Assembly (NCBI RefSeq): GCF_003865095.1
Contig: NZ_BHYK01000036.1
Coordinates: 1 to 40,488 of the forward strand
Source of the DNA: Clostridium tagluense
Lineage (GTDB): Bacteria; Bacillota; Clostridia; Clostridiales; Clostridiaceae
Reading direction: 5' to 3'
Length of the DNA: 40,488 bases
In this document: in pieces, positions 1 through 6,948 of the stretch
Layout: the number at the start of each line of letters is the position of its first letter
How positions within the stretch are numbered: position 1 is the stretch's first letter
Notes under the pieces: model-generated
Databases searched by the model: none
What the model saw: the letters and a program-made list of their open reading frames with translations, nothing else
What the model was told of the DNA's origin: nothing
Position numbers and translations under genes: made by a program

Positions 1-303
1 TAGGAGCTTTGTTATAGGAATAATCTGCTTAGTAAAAAAGCAAATAACCACTAGATAATTATTAGTATTATAGTTATAATTTGACTTAGGAATGCAGTTC
101 CATAAAGCTATATTTTGACGCACTACATTTGTAGTAATGTGATAAGGAAGCCTTTTAATCGAAAAACTTCATTCGTTCTCAATTCTCACTTCATAAAAAT
201 TTTGTATCATAAAAGTAATTCAATACGACATATGAAAGATGTAAAACAACTCAATAAATAGTAAATTTGTATGTGTGTCTATGTTAGAAAATGGAGGATA
301 ACA
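1..303. other. AT-rich non-coding stretch at window start
   Basis: I see no convincing gene here. Near its right end (about 253-268) it contains AATAAATAGTAAATTTG. This resembles the spacer motif that recurs in front of several genes further right (around 1019, 1610, 2061, 2755 and 3867), which suggests the array continues to the left of the window. The start of the next gene is set by GGAGG at about 293-297. Confidence 0.5.
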
Positions 304-957
304 ATGGAAATAAAATTGAAATCAAAATGGTTACAAAAATGTTTATGTAAATTTTTAAATAAGAAAGATAACATATTAAAAGAAGAAGATCTAAAGAAAA
401 TAAAATACATTAGAATTGGAACAAGCAATGGTTACGAACTTCAATTAAGTCTTCAAGCACCACCTCAAAAATTTATTCCAAGTGATTGTGGTGATGAATA
501 CGAATGTTGTTGTATATATAATACAAAAAGATTTAATTTTATTGATGAATTTATTGAAAGCGAAAAATGGGAGGATAGTTATTCTTTAGAATTAAAGGAT
601 AAAGCACTTGAAAATCAGGTGGATATCTGGGATGTGGAGTTTGAAAAAATATCAATGGAAAGTAGTAAATTTGAAGAATCTTTAGCAAGTTTTGAACCTT
701 ATGATGGTTGTTATATAAAAGAAGAGTATGAAGAAGATGCTGAAAATGAGACGCTATTAAACACTGATGATTTTAAGTGTTTTACAGAATTAGAAGCCTT
801 GAGGTTTATGGATTGTTGTATTGAGATTCATAAAATTGATTTCTTGAAGAATTTAGATAAACTTAGAATTTTGGAATTAGGTGGTGTTTCTTTAGAAAGC
901 CTTGATGGTTTAGAGGAATTGAAGAATCTTGAAGAGCTTTGCATTTGGAGAAATTAA
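304..957 (+). CDS. Small leucine-rich-repeat protein, possibly C-terminally short
   Basis: An acidic 217-aa protein. The first part has no motif I recognise. From about residue 165 to the end there are two to three leucine-rich repeats with LxxLxxLxL spacing, such as LDKLRILELGG and LKNLEELCIWRN. The protein stops in mid-repeat, so it may be a truncated form of a longer LRR protein. The start at 304 is preferred over upstream in-frame codons because GGAGG sits 6-7 bases before it. It is the first gene of a co-oriented series of small acidic proteins, several of which belong to families found as immunity proteins to polymorphic toxins. LRR proteins occur in such arrays. Its own function is unknown; protein binding is the only safe inference. 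Confidence 0.7.
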   Translation: MEIKLKSKWLQKCLCKFLNKKDNILKEEDLKKIKYIRIGTSNGYELQLSLQAPPQKFIPSDCGDEYECCCIYNTKRFNFIDEFIESEKWEDSYSLELKDKALENQVDIWDVEFEKISMESSKFEESLASFEPYDGCYIKEEYEEDAENETLLNTDDFKCFTELEALRFMDCCIEIHKIDFLKNLDKLRILELGGVSLESLDGLEELKNLEELCIWRN

Positions 958-1049
958 TATTAGGATTAAAAATTGAATGATATTAGATTTATACTATATG
1001 TAATAATTTATTAAAAATTAAATAGTAATCTGAAAGGATGAATGATGTA

Positions 1050-1529
1050 ATGGCTGTTTTCGATAGTTATGATAATTATTATGATAGAGCAATGAAGTCT
1101 TATTGTTCTAATAAGAAAATAGATCCTAAAAATATTAATGATGAACAGAATAAGATAATTATTGAAAGATCCTGTGTTCATATTGGCTTTTACCTTACAT
1201 GGATTATTAATAATAATCTGGAAGGAGACATGCATAAAGAATATGATTCAGAAAATCTTGAAAAGGTAAGAAGGGAAGAAATGACAGGAGTGGATTTTTT
1301 TCTAACATGTTGTGATGGTAAGCTATGGAGTGATGATTTTAATGACGAAGGATTAGCATTTACTGAATATTATTATGATAGTGAACAGTTTATGAAAGAT
1401 TACGTAGATTTTGTTTTCAATGAACTGCATGATATTCCTTGTGAGTTTGATTTTGACTGGAAGGATTATAAAAAGTTTGAAGTTATATTAAATAGAAGAT
1501 GTGAGGATTTTTGCAAAAATGAGAAATAG
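1050..1529 (+). CDS. DUF7832-like small acidic protein, putative immunity-type
   Basis: A 159-aa cytosolic protein with no signal peptide or membrane segment. It begins with an aromatic, Asp-rich segment (DSYDNYYDRA) followed by HIGFYLTWIINNN and a later FFLTCCDGKLW. The order of an Asp/Tyr-rich start and an HIGF-type helix is what I remember of the DUF7832 family; that assignment is from memory and tentative. The start at 1050 is chosen because AAAGGA (1033-1038) is correctly spaced for it, whereas the ATG at 1038 overlaps this site. The spacer in front carries a variant of the recurring AAATAGTAAT motif. Neighbours suggest a role as an orphan immunity-like protein, but no toxin is present in the window. 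Confidence 0.65.
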   Translation: MAVFDSYDNYYDRAMKSYCSNKKIDPKNINDEQNKIIIERSCVHIGFYLTWIINNNLEGDMHKEYDSENLEKVRREEMTGVDFFLTCCDGKLWSDDFNDEGLAFTEYYYDSEQFMKDYVDFVFNELHDIPCEFDFDWKDYKKFEVILNRRCEDFCKNEK

Positions 1530-1670
1530 CATGCCTTTTATAATGCTTGGTAGTTAATGAATTCCTAAAAATTTCAATGTAAAAATAGGTTTTAATTATT
1601 TGGAAGATAAGTAGTAATTTATTGAGTAGATAAAGCACAATGATGAACTCATAAGAAAGGAAAAAAGTAT

Positions 1671-2036
1671 ATGAAAAATATCAAGGTTATTGTTTTAGAA
1701 AAATATAATGACAGCACAAAATACAAAGAAATAAATGAAAATGTATATAAAAATCTATCTGATGGAAATTTCAGAATTACGCTATCTTGTGAATTGGAAA
1801 AAGATGAAGACAGTCAATATCCTTTAGAAGATATCTTAGACAAATATTATGTAAATTGTACTGATTGCTTTGAAGAAAAAAATGATGGGGCTCTAAGAAC
1901 TCTAGTTTTTGAATTAGAAGGCAGTCTTAATGATAATGAAGATAATCATGATAATATTATGGAAGTATCTAAAATAATTGGTAACCGAGTATATAACAAA
2001 GAGGAAAATGGATATATTAAACTAATTATAGAATGA
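1671..2036 (+). CDS. Unknown small acidic protein in immunity-like array
   Basis: A 121-aa protein I do not recognise. It is strongly acidic (LEKDEDSQY, LNDNEDNHDN), soluble, and contains two central cysteines in NCTDCFEE. The end is hydrophobic (YIKLIIE), giving the impression of a small alpha/beta fold. AGAAAGG lies about 10 bases ahead of the ATG. It sits between a DUF7832-like gene and a DUF4275-like gene on the same strand, with AT-rich spacers over 70 bases long on both sides. Separate spacers, rather than tight coupling, are typical of this array. An immunity-type role is inferred from position and charge only. Confidence 0.6.
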   Translation: MKNIKVIVLEKYNDSTKYKEINENVYKNLSDGNFRITLSCELEKDEDSQYPLEDILDKYYVNCTDCFEEKNDGALRTLVFELEGSLNDNEDNHDNIMEVSKIIGNRVYNKEENGYIKLIIE

Positions 2037-2042
2037 AATTCA

Positions 2043-2075
2043 TATTTAAGGTTGAGTAATATAAATAGTAATTTG
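2043..2075. repeat. 33-bp intergenic repeat, copy 1
   Basis: A 33-base block containing GGTTGAGTAATATAAATAG and ending in TAATTTG is repeated without a mismatch at 3848-3880. Both copies start just after the stop codon of one small gene and end shortly before the next. Shorter variants of its right half (ATAAATAGTAATTTG) occur near 253, 1019, 1610 and 2755. Confidence 0.9.
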
Positions 2076-2109
2076 CTGAGGAGATTTATTTATATAATGG
2101 GAGGTTATT

Positions 2110-2727
2110 ATGAGAGAAAATTTAGTTGATGTAATTTATTCTTTTGATGAAGAGTATAGGTATGAAATATATAAGGAAAATGCTGATTTGTATTATGTTT
2201 GGCTACAGAAAAAGGTACATGATGATTATATGAGAGATGAAATGGAATTTGTAAGTTGGTCTGATATTAAAGATTATATACATAAAACAGATTGCTTGGA
2301 AAAAGCATATGGAATAGGCAATGAAGGATTAAGGTGTTTAGGTGGAAATTATGTTACAGTGAAAGAGATAAAATATAAATGGTTAGGAAATTTTGCACCT
2401 AATATAAGTTGTGAGGATAAAAAAGAGCATATTACATCAAGTGGAAATTATCTGTGGCATATTTTTTCGTGGAATTATGTAGAAGCTATAGTTGGAGATA
2501 AAGCTAAGAAAGAGTTTGAAAGATTAAGAACCAAAAGGATGTATAGTTTTAATCAATTTGATAATGATGAAGAGATTATTAAGGAATATGATGAGTTGAC
2601 ACCTGATTTTATTGAGAATGAATTAGTTGATGACATATATTTATTTGACCAATCTTTTAAATGGACATATGTAAATACACATGAATCAATGTGTGGTCCA
2701 TACTTTTTTATGATAAAAACTAAATAG
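2110..2727 (+). CDS. DUF4275-like protein
   Basis: A 205-aa soluble protein. The middle reads YLWHIFSWNYVEAIVGDKAK, followed by a Phe/Tyr-rich stretch and near the C-terminus FKWTYVNTHESMCGPYFF. The sequence WHxFSx(4)E..GxxA then WTYVxTHE..GPYF is the pattern I associate with DUF4275, a family of unknown function common in Firmicutes. The start has GGGAGG about 6 bases upstream. It follows copy 1 of the 33-bp spacer repeat. DUF4275 proteins have no established reaction; the surroundings suggest an accessory, immunity-like role, which is inference. Confidence 0.65.
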   Translation: MRENLVDVIYSFDEEYRYEIYKENADLYYVWLQKKVHDDYMRDEMEFVSWSDIKDYIHKTDCLEKAYGIGNEGLRCLGGNYVTVKEIKYKWLGNFAPNISCEDKKEHITSSGNYLWHIFSWNYVEAIVGDKAKKEFERLRTKRMYSFNQFDNDEEIIKEYDELTPDFIENELVDDIYLFDQSFKWTYVNTHESMCGPYFFMIKTK

Positions 2728-2807
2728 GGTGTATGAGAATAATCTAAATTACTATAAATAGCGATTTTATACGAAGATTTTTTATATTTTGAGAAGGGAG
2801 CTGTAAA

Positions 2808-3257
2808 ATGAGGACATTACCCATTGATGTAAGGGATGAAGAAATTAAAAATCTGATTATTGAGTGGAATGAACTTTTAGCTGTTGAAAAATACGAAGAG
2901 GCACTTTCTATGTTTCCATCTGATAATTTGGAAGTTGAATGGACCTCTGACCTATTAGAACAAGCTGTATATGGCTATGGTGTTATTGGTTATACCCGTG
3001 AGGAAATAAAAGAAATGTTTGGTTCTGAGGACTATAAAATTACTTCGATTTTTGATAATAAAGAAAAGGATAAAATAATGAACAGTATCGAAGTAAGTCG
3101 TGACTGGAACTTTAAAGATGAAAATATTATAGGGATGGTGCATTATGATTGCGTTCCTTTAAATGGTGAACTGAGTGATCTAACAGCCAGATTTCATATA
3201 ATGAAAATTGATGAAAACAATATAACTTTGAAATTTTTGGACCTTCATGTCATGTGA
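2808..3257 (+). CDS. Conserved small protein of unknown function
   Basis: A 149-aa soluble acidic protein. The N-terminal helix (IIEWNELLAVEKYEEALSMF) followed by WTSDLLEQAVYGYGVIGYT and an alternating strand-rich C-terminal half recalls the cone-shaped NTF2/SnoaL fold, in which small proteins bind ligands or partners. That resemblance is a pattern impression, not an identification. AAGGGAG precedes the ATG at good distance. The spacer ahead contains a diverged ATAAATAGCGATTTTA motif. The gene ends about 50 bases before the next one on the same strand. Confidence 0.6.
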   Translation: MRTLPIDVRDEEIKNLIIEWNELLAVEKYEEALSMFPSDNLEVEWTSDLLEQAVYGYGVIGYTREEIKEMFGSEDYKITSIFDNKEKDKIMNSIEVSRDWNFKDENIIGMVHYDCVPLNGELSDLTARFHIMKIDENNITLKFLDLHVM

Positions 3258-3311
3258 AACTTATGATTAAAATGGAGGACAGAAAAGTCCCAATTTATAG
3301 GAGTGAATACT

Positions 3312-3836
3312 TTGGAAAAAACTATGTGGGATATTGAGATAAAAATGATGATGCCATTTGATACATTGGCTGTATATCCATATGATGATGCAGATGAATA
3401 TAATATTGAACCGACTTTTGTGAAGATAATGGAACTTTTAAATGTGAAATTTGATGTATGTAGAATTATTGAAACACTATACAATTGTAGAAGTGATAAG
3501 AGTGCTATGGAAGTGCATTATTCTTTAGATTCATTTGATGAATTTATTATACTTGATACATACATTGACCCAACGGACCAGTTAGATTTTATATATATTA
3601 TATTTAGAAGCAAAGCTTGTAAAGGTGGAGATTTGCGGAAATTAGCACATATATTTTATACAGATACATGTAAATATAATGTATATTATGAGGAAGGTTG
3701 CAATGTCATTAAAAATAGTACAAAGATTGATTTTACAAAACCAGATAAAATATGTTTAAATGATATAATGAGAGGTAAAAAATTAATTTTATTTCAAAAT
3801 AATAAGATATTTAGAGAATGGAATAATGAAGTATAA
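3312..3836 (+). CDS. Unknown acidic protein with TTG start
   Basis: A 174-aa protein I cannot assign. It is soluble, Asp/Tyr-rich and contains four to five cysteines scattered through the sequence (CRIIETLYNC, KACKGG, TDTCKYN). The best start is the TTG at 3312: TAGGAG at 3298-3303 ends 8 bases before it, while the GTG at 3303 overlaps that site and the ATG at 3324 is too far. It stands between the SnoaL-like gene and an SMI1/KNR4 gene and is followed by the second copy of the 33-bp spacer repeat. An immunity-type role is inferred from context only. Confidence 0.55.
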   Translation: MEKTMWDIEIKMMMPFDTLAVYPYDDADEYNIEPTFVKIMELLNVKFDVCRIIETLYNCRSDKSAMEVHYSLDSFDEFIILDTYIDPTDQLDFIYIIFRSKACKGGDLRKLAHIFYTDTCKYNVYYEEGCNVIKNSTKIDFTKPDKICLNDIMRGKKLILFQNNKIFREWNNEV

Positions 3837-3847
3837 ATTCCAATTTG

Positions 3848-3880
3848 TATTTAAGGTTGAGTAATATAAATAGTAATTTG
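3848..3880. repeat. 33-bp intergenic repeat, copy 2
   Basis: Identical over 33 bases to 2043-2075, placed directly downstream of one small gene and upstream of the SMI1/KNR4 gene. The sequence diverges immediately to the right (TTGGTTTG here, CTGAGGAG in copy 1). The identity therefore stops near the cassette border rather than fading gradually. Confidence 0.9.
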
Positions 3881-3944
3881 TTGGTTTGAAAAATAAATTT
3901 GTTTTTAACAAGTATTAATTAATATGAGATTGGAGAAGGATGTA

Positions 3945-4550
3945 ATGAAAATTATTGAAGAATATGTAAGTAGATTAAAAAAAGCATACTATGATAATGA
4001 TGGAAAAGAGAGTTGGGATTATTTTGAAAGAGTTATGCATGGTGCGAGCAAAGAAGATATTAACAAATTGAAAGAGGAATATACTAACATCCCAGATTCC
4101 TTAATAAAACTTCTTGAATATGTGGATGGAACGTATTGGAGGGAATATGAAGGAGAAAAAATTACCTTTTATATTCTTGGGTCTGATGTTAATGAGTATC
4201 CATATTATCTACTTTCAGTAAATCAGATTTTGGAGAGTAAAAATGAAGCAGTCGATTTCTATGCTGACTACGTTAATCGTGAATATAGTGATGAGGTTGA
4301 AGTAGATGAAAGAATTACAGATTGTGCAAATAACATGAAATGGTTACATTTTTCAGATTGTATGAATAATGGTGGCACATCACAGTTGTTTATTGATTTT
4401 TCACCTTCTGTAAAAGGAATTAAGGGGCAGATTGTAAGATTTTTGCATGATCCCGATGAAATTCAAGTGATAGCAGATAGTTTTGATAATTATTTACAAA
4501 TGCTAATTGAAAATGGGATAGATTTTATTAACGAAGATACGATAGAGTAA
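3945..4550 (+). CDS. SMI1/KNR4 (SUKH) family protein
   Basis: A 201-aa soluble protein of the SUKH superfamily. Visible family features are the amphipathic start followed by GASKEDINKLKEEYTNIPDSLIKLLEYVDGTYW, matching the usual 'IxxLExxxxxxLPxxxxxxLxxxNG' entry, the strand FYILG, and a C-terminal GGTSQLFIDFSP..KGIKGQIVRFLHDPDEIQVIADSFDNYL, matching the usual 'GDxxxxDxxPxxxGxxGQVxxxxHD..' block. SUKH proteins are established immunity proteins of bacterial toxin systems and also occur as orphans. The start at 3945 is chosen because GGAGAAGGA (3932-3940) is spaced for it and overlaps the region of the ATG at 3924. It follows 33-bp repeat copy 2. Confidence 0.85.
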   Translation: MKIIEEYVSRLKKAYYDNDGKESWDYFERVMHGASKEDINKLKEEYTNIPDSLIKLLEYVDGTYWREYEGEKITFYILGSDVNEYPYYLLSVNQILESKNEAVDFYADYVNREYSDEVEVDERITDCANNMKWLHFSDCMNNGGTSQLFIDFSPSVKGIKGQIVRFLHDPDEIQVIADSFDNYLQMLIENGIDFINEDTIE

Positions 4551-4706
4551 GTAAAATATATAACTTTTGTTTTTAGGCCAGAAAAATTGGCTGAGTATTT
4601 AAAAGGTGAAGTTTTAGATTTAGAAGAAAAACTAGTGAGTAATACAGTTATGCATATGCTTAAGTCAAAGGATATAGTGGATTTGGAGAGGGATTATTTA
4701 GTGTGA
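4551..4706 (+). pseudogene. C-terminal gene relic in frame behind the SMI1/KNR4 gene
   Basis: Directly after the TAA at 4548-4550, the same reading frame stays open for 51 codons to a TGA at 4704. It reads like real coding sequence (RPEKLAEYLKGEVLDLEEK, then HMLKSKDIVDLERDYLV). There is no start codon with a ribosome binding site at its left edge. The simplest reading is the tail of an unidentified gene whose 5' part was lost when the SMI1/KNR4 cassette arrived. The family is not recognised. Confidence 0.45.
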
Positions 4707-4762
4707 GAAATGTAAGTTTTAGATACTATAATTTCATTTAAAATAGAAAAGGAGTTTTCAAA

Positions 4763-5185
4763 ATGGAAAAATATATAGATAAAATGGGGATATTTGAAGA
4801 TTTTAATTTTAAATTGGTAGTAATTGAAGCTTTGTTAGATAAAAGTTCAGCTTTTCAAGATGAGTTGGAAGCATTAGTTGAAGAGCATACTAAAAATTAC
4901 GAATGGTACACAGACGCGGGTCCTATCAAAGGAATACTTCAATTCTTCGCTGAGCTAAATATAGGGCAAACAGATTTAGATAAGATTACAGAATTGTGCT
5001 TTGATGGTGGTAATGAAATTTATGGCTATATAGAACCAGATTGGGATGGAGAGGATTGTTTTTTTGATGTTCAATCAGTAAAAGGGTTTGAACACATTAA
5101 AAATTTAAAATCCGTACAACTCATTAGTATGGTAGCTGAAGAAGTTTTAGAGCCAATAAAAAAACAAGGAATTGTTATTGAATAA
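4763..5185 (+). CDS. DUF6892-like protein
   Basis: A 140-aa soluble acidic protein. The start FEDFNFKLVVIEALLDKSS, the core DKITELCFDGGNEIYGYIEPDWDGEDCFFDV and the closing SVKGFEHIKNLKSVQLISM match my memory of the DUF6892 domain (FxDFNFKLxVIExL ... DGGNEIYxxIxPxWDGEDxxFxI). The assignment rests on pattern recall. The ATG has AAAAGGAG about 7 bases upstream. DUF6892 proteins have no described activity. This copy sits in the middle of the small-gene array, between the SMI1/KNR4 gene with its relic and a second SUKH-like gene. Confidence 0.65.
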   Translation: MEKYIDKMGIFEDFNFKLVVIEALLDKSSAFQDELEALVEEHTKNYEWYTDAGPIKGILQFFAELNIGQTDLDKITELCFDGGNEIYGYIEPDWDGEDCFFDVQSVKGFEHIKNLKSVQLISMVAEEVLEPIKKQGIVIE

Positions 5186-5277
5186 GTAGGTATATTGATG
5201 GATCATTCTAATGGGAATTTTGTGAAAAAGATGATGAGGATGAAGATTAGATTATAAAAAGGAAAAGGTGAGTTTAG

Positions 5278-5712
5278 TTGAGGTACCAAGAAGAAATAAG
5301 TTTTTTAGAAATAGTCGAAGATAAAGAAGAGACTGAAATGAACAGTCGTGAAAAGTGGACTGATGCACAAATAAAGGAACTAGTTGAGCAACACCTAGGC
5401 ATACCGCAGGAGTATTTAGACTATCTTAAAGAAATAGGAACTGGATCTTTTAGGGAATGTCAATTTGTAGTTCATGGAGCTTTAGAAACTATAGAGGATC
5501 TTACAGGGTATGACTTGTATGATTTGGAAGATAAGAAATTTTTAGTTTTTGGAGAGAACTATAGTGGTGATTTTTCAGGCTTCCTTATTGAAGAAGAATG
5601 GAAGGTTGCTGAATTCTGGCATGATAGGGAAGAATTGCAAATTTGCGGACAAACATTTCATCAATATATAAGAGAACAGATGTTGATGGATGAAGATACA
5701 AGGATAAAATAA
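5278..5712 (+). CDS. Short SMI1/KNR4-like (SUKH) protein, TTG start
   Basis: A 144-aa acidic protein. Residues about 27-60 (WTDAQIKELVEQHLGIPQEYLDYLKEIGTGSF) and the later KFLVFGENYSGDFSGFLI followed by WKVAEFWHD and TFHQYIREQ give the usual SUKH order: helix, 'LPxxYxxYLxxxGxGxF', strand block with GDFxGF, and a C-terminal helix. The start at TTG 5278 is supported by AAAGGTGAG at about 5263-5271; an in-frame ATG at 5338 is the alternative and would still keep the domain. The downstream gene begins 23 bases after its stop, so the two may be co-transcribed. An immunity-like role is inferred from family and context. Confidence 0.65.
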   Translation: MRYQEEISFLEIVEDKEETEMNSREKWTDAQIKELVEQHLGIPQEYLDYLKEIGTGSFRECQFVVHGALETIEDLTGYDLYDLEDKKFLVFGENYSGDFSGFLIEEEWKVAEFWHDREELQICGQTFHQYIREQMLMDEDTRIK

Positions 5713-5735
5713 AAGAAATCAATAAGGAGGAGAAT

Positions 5736-6221
5736 ATGAGCGGCTATCCAATGGATATAGAAAATTTCCAGAATACAATTTTAAAATTGAGAGGAATTGA
5801 TTCAATAGAAAGTGGACTGGACAACCTAGAAGAGGTAAATGTTGAATTGTTAAAAGTGTCTCAGTTTTCACATCTACCCCACGCAGCTCTTTTACGTACA
5901 AATGGTGGTCTGAAAAATGAAGTGCTTATACAATTTGAATTTAAGCTTGATAACTCTGCAGAAAGTCTAAACAGCCTTGAATTTCTTGCTTGGTTTGTTA
6001 GGGACAGTGCTAGAGGTGGCACAAAAATTCAATTAAGACCATTTGCATTACCGCCAGTAACCCCATATGGCAGACAACTTGGGACAACTTTAAAATTTCA
6101 CATTGACCTATTTATTGATGGTATTGGTGAATCATTAGAACCAGTATTTAAAGTGGTAAATGAACTTAATAAAAATTTGAAGTTATTTGTTAACATGTAT
6201 AATATTCCGGTTAAGGATTAA
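5736..6221 (+). CDS. Conserved hypothetical protein
   Basis: A 161-aa protein I do not recognise. It has a strong AAGGAGGAG site 6 bases before the ATG. The middle is strand-rich and proline-bearing (FAWF-like segment LEFLAWFVRDSARGG, then IQLRPFALPPVTPYGRQLG). The C-terminus is a helix followed by LFVNMYNIPVKD. It is less acidic than its neighbours. It starts 23 bases after the SUKH-like gene on the same strand, so co-expression is likely. No signal peptide or membrane segment is visible. Function is unknown. Confidence 0.6.
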   Translation: MSGYPMDIENFQNTILKLRGIDSIESGLDNLEEVNVELLKVSQFSHLPHAALLRTNGGLKNEVLIQFEFKLDNSAESLNSLEFLAWFVRDSARGGTKIQLRPFALPPVTPYGRQLGTTLKFHIDLFIDGIGESLEPVFKVVNELNKNLKLFVNMYNIPVKD

Positions 6222-6285
6222 GTGAAGGTATAAGTTAAAGTCTAAGATTAAAACGCTATAGATATAAATGAGGAGATGATTTTTT

Positions 6286-6933
6286 ATGCTTAAAATTAGT
6301 AAAGAGGGAGAATAAGTTTATTGGGATAAAATTGTTGACTTAGGCGTTATGGGGAAGTTTGATACTATCTCTATAGACTTATATGGATGTGAAATTGCAG
6401 GAGTGCAAGAGGATACGTCACAAGATGAGAAATTCTCGAAAATTTCAAAATACTACGGTGATAGATTTAAAGAATTAGAAGCAGATGTTAATTACATAAA
6501 TGAGCAATTTTTAATGTGGATTATAACGTACTTATGCGATATAGAATATCCCTTTTGGGAGTTTGGATTTAGTGATAAAGGCAGTAAAAAGTATCCGGAT
6601 TACATAGTTGAAGAAAAAATGAAGAAGTTTGAAGATGAAAATGGACAAGTAATACATGATTTACAGAGTCAAAGTCCCGTTTATAAAAAAATTCAAGAAT
6701 ATAATGTGTATACCAATAAAGATAACTTAACGAGCTATGAAATAGTAGCTCAATATTTGCCAATTCTTGATTTGAAAAAACTTGTAGATACCATTGAAGC
6801 TGGTAGTATTGATACTTATGAAGATGAAATACATTTTCAAGTTGGCAGTGAGGTATGTGGCGGATTATTGCTTTGTGCTACTTATGGAACCATATATGAA
6901 AACAATAAGTTAGAAGTTACACATAATTGTTAA
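6286..6933 (+). pseudogene. Unknown gene with premature TAA at codon 10
   Basis: An ATG at 6286, preceded by AGGAG at 6271-6275, opens a frame that hits TAA at 6313-6315 after nine codons (MLKISKEGE). The same frame then continues without interruption through VYWDKIVDLGVMGKFD to the stop at 6931-6933. The remaining 194-aa frame could start at ATG 6349, but no ribosome binding site precedes that codon. The protein is acidic and soluble and I do not recognise its family. Either the gene is inactivated by a nonsense change, or a shortened form is made from a weak internal start. The next gene begins 15 bases later. Confidence 0.55.
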
Positions 6934-6948
6934 ATAAGGAGGAAACAC

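Noticed and set aside
271-303. Upstream start of the LRR gene
   Set aside because: The GTG/ATG codons before 304 have no ribosome site, and GGAGG lies inside this stretch, correctly spaced for the ATG at 304.
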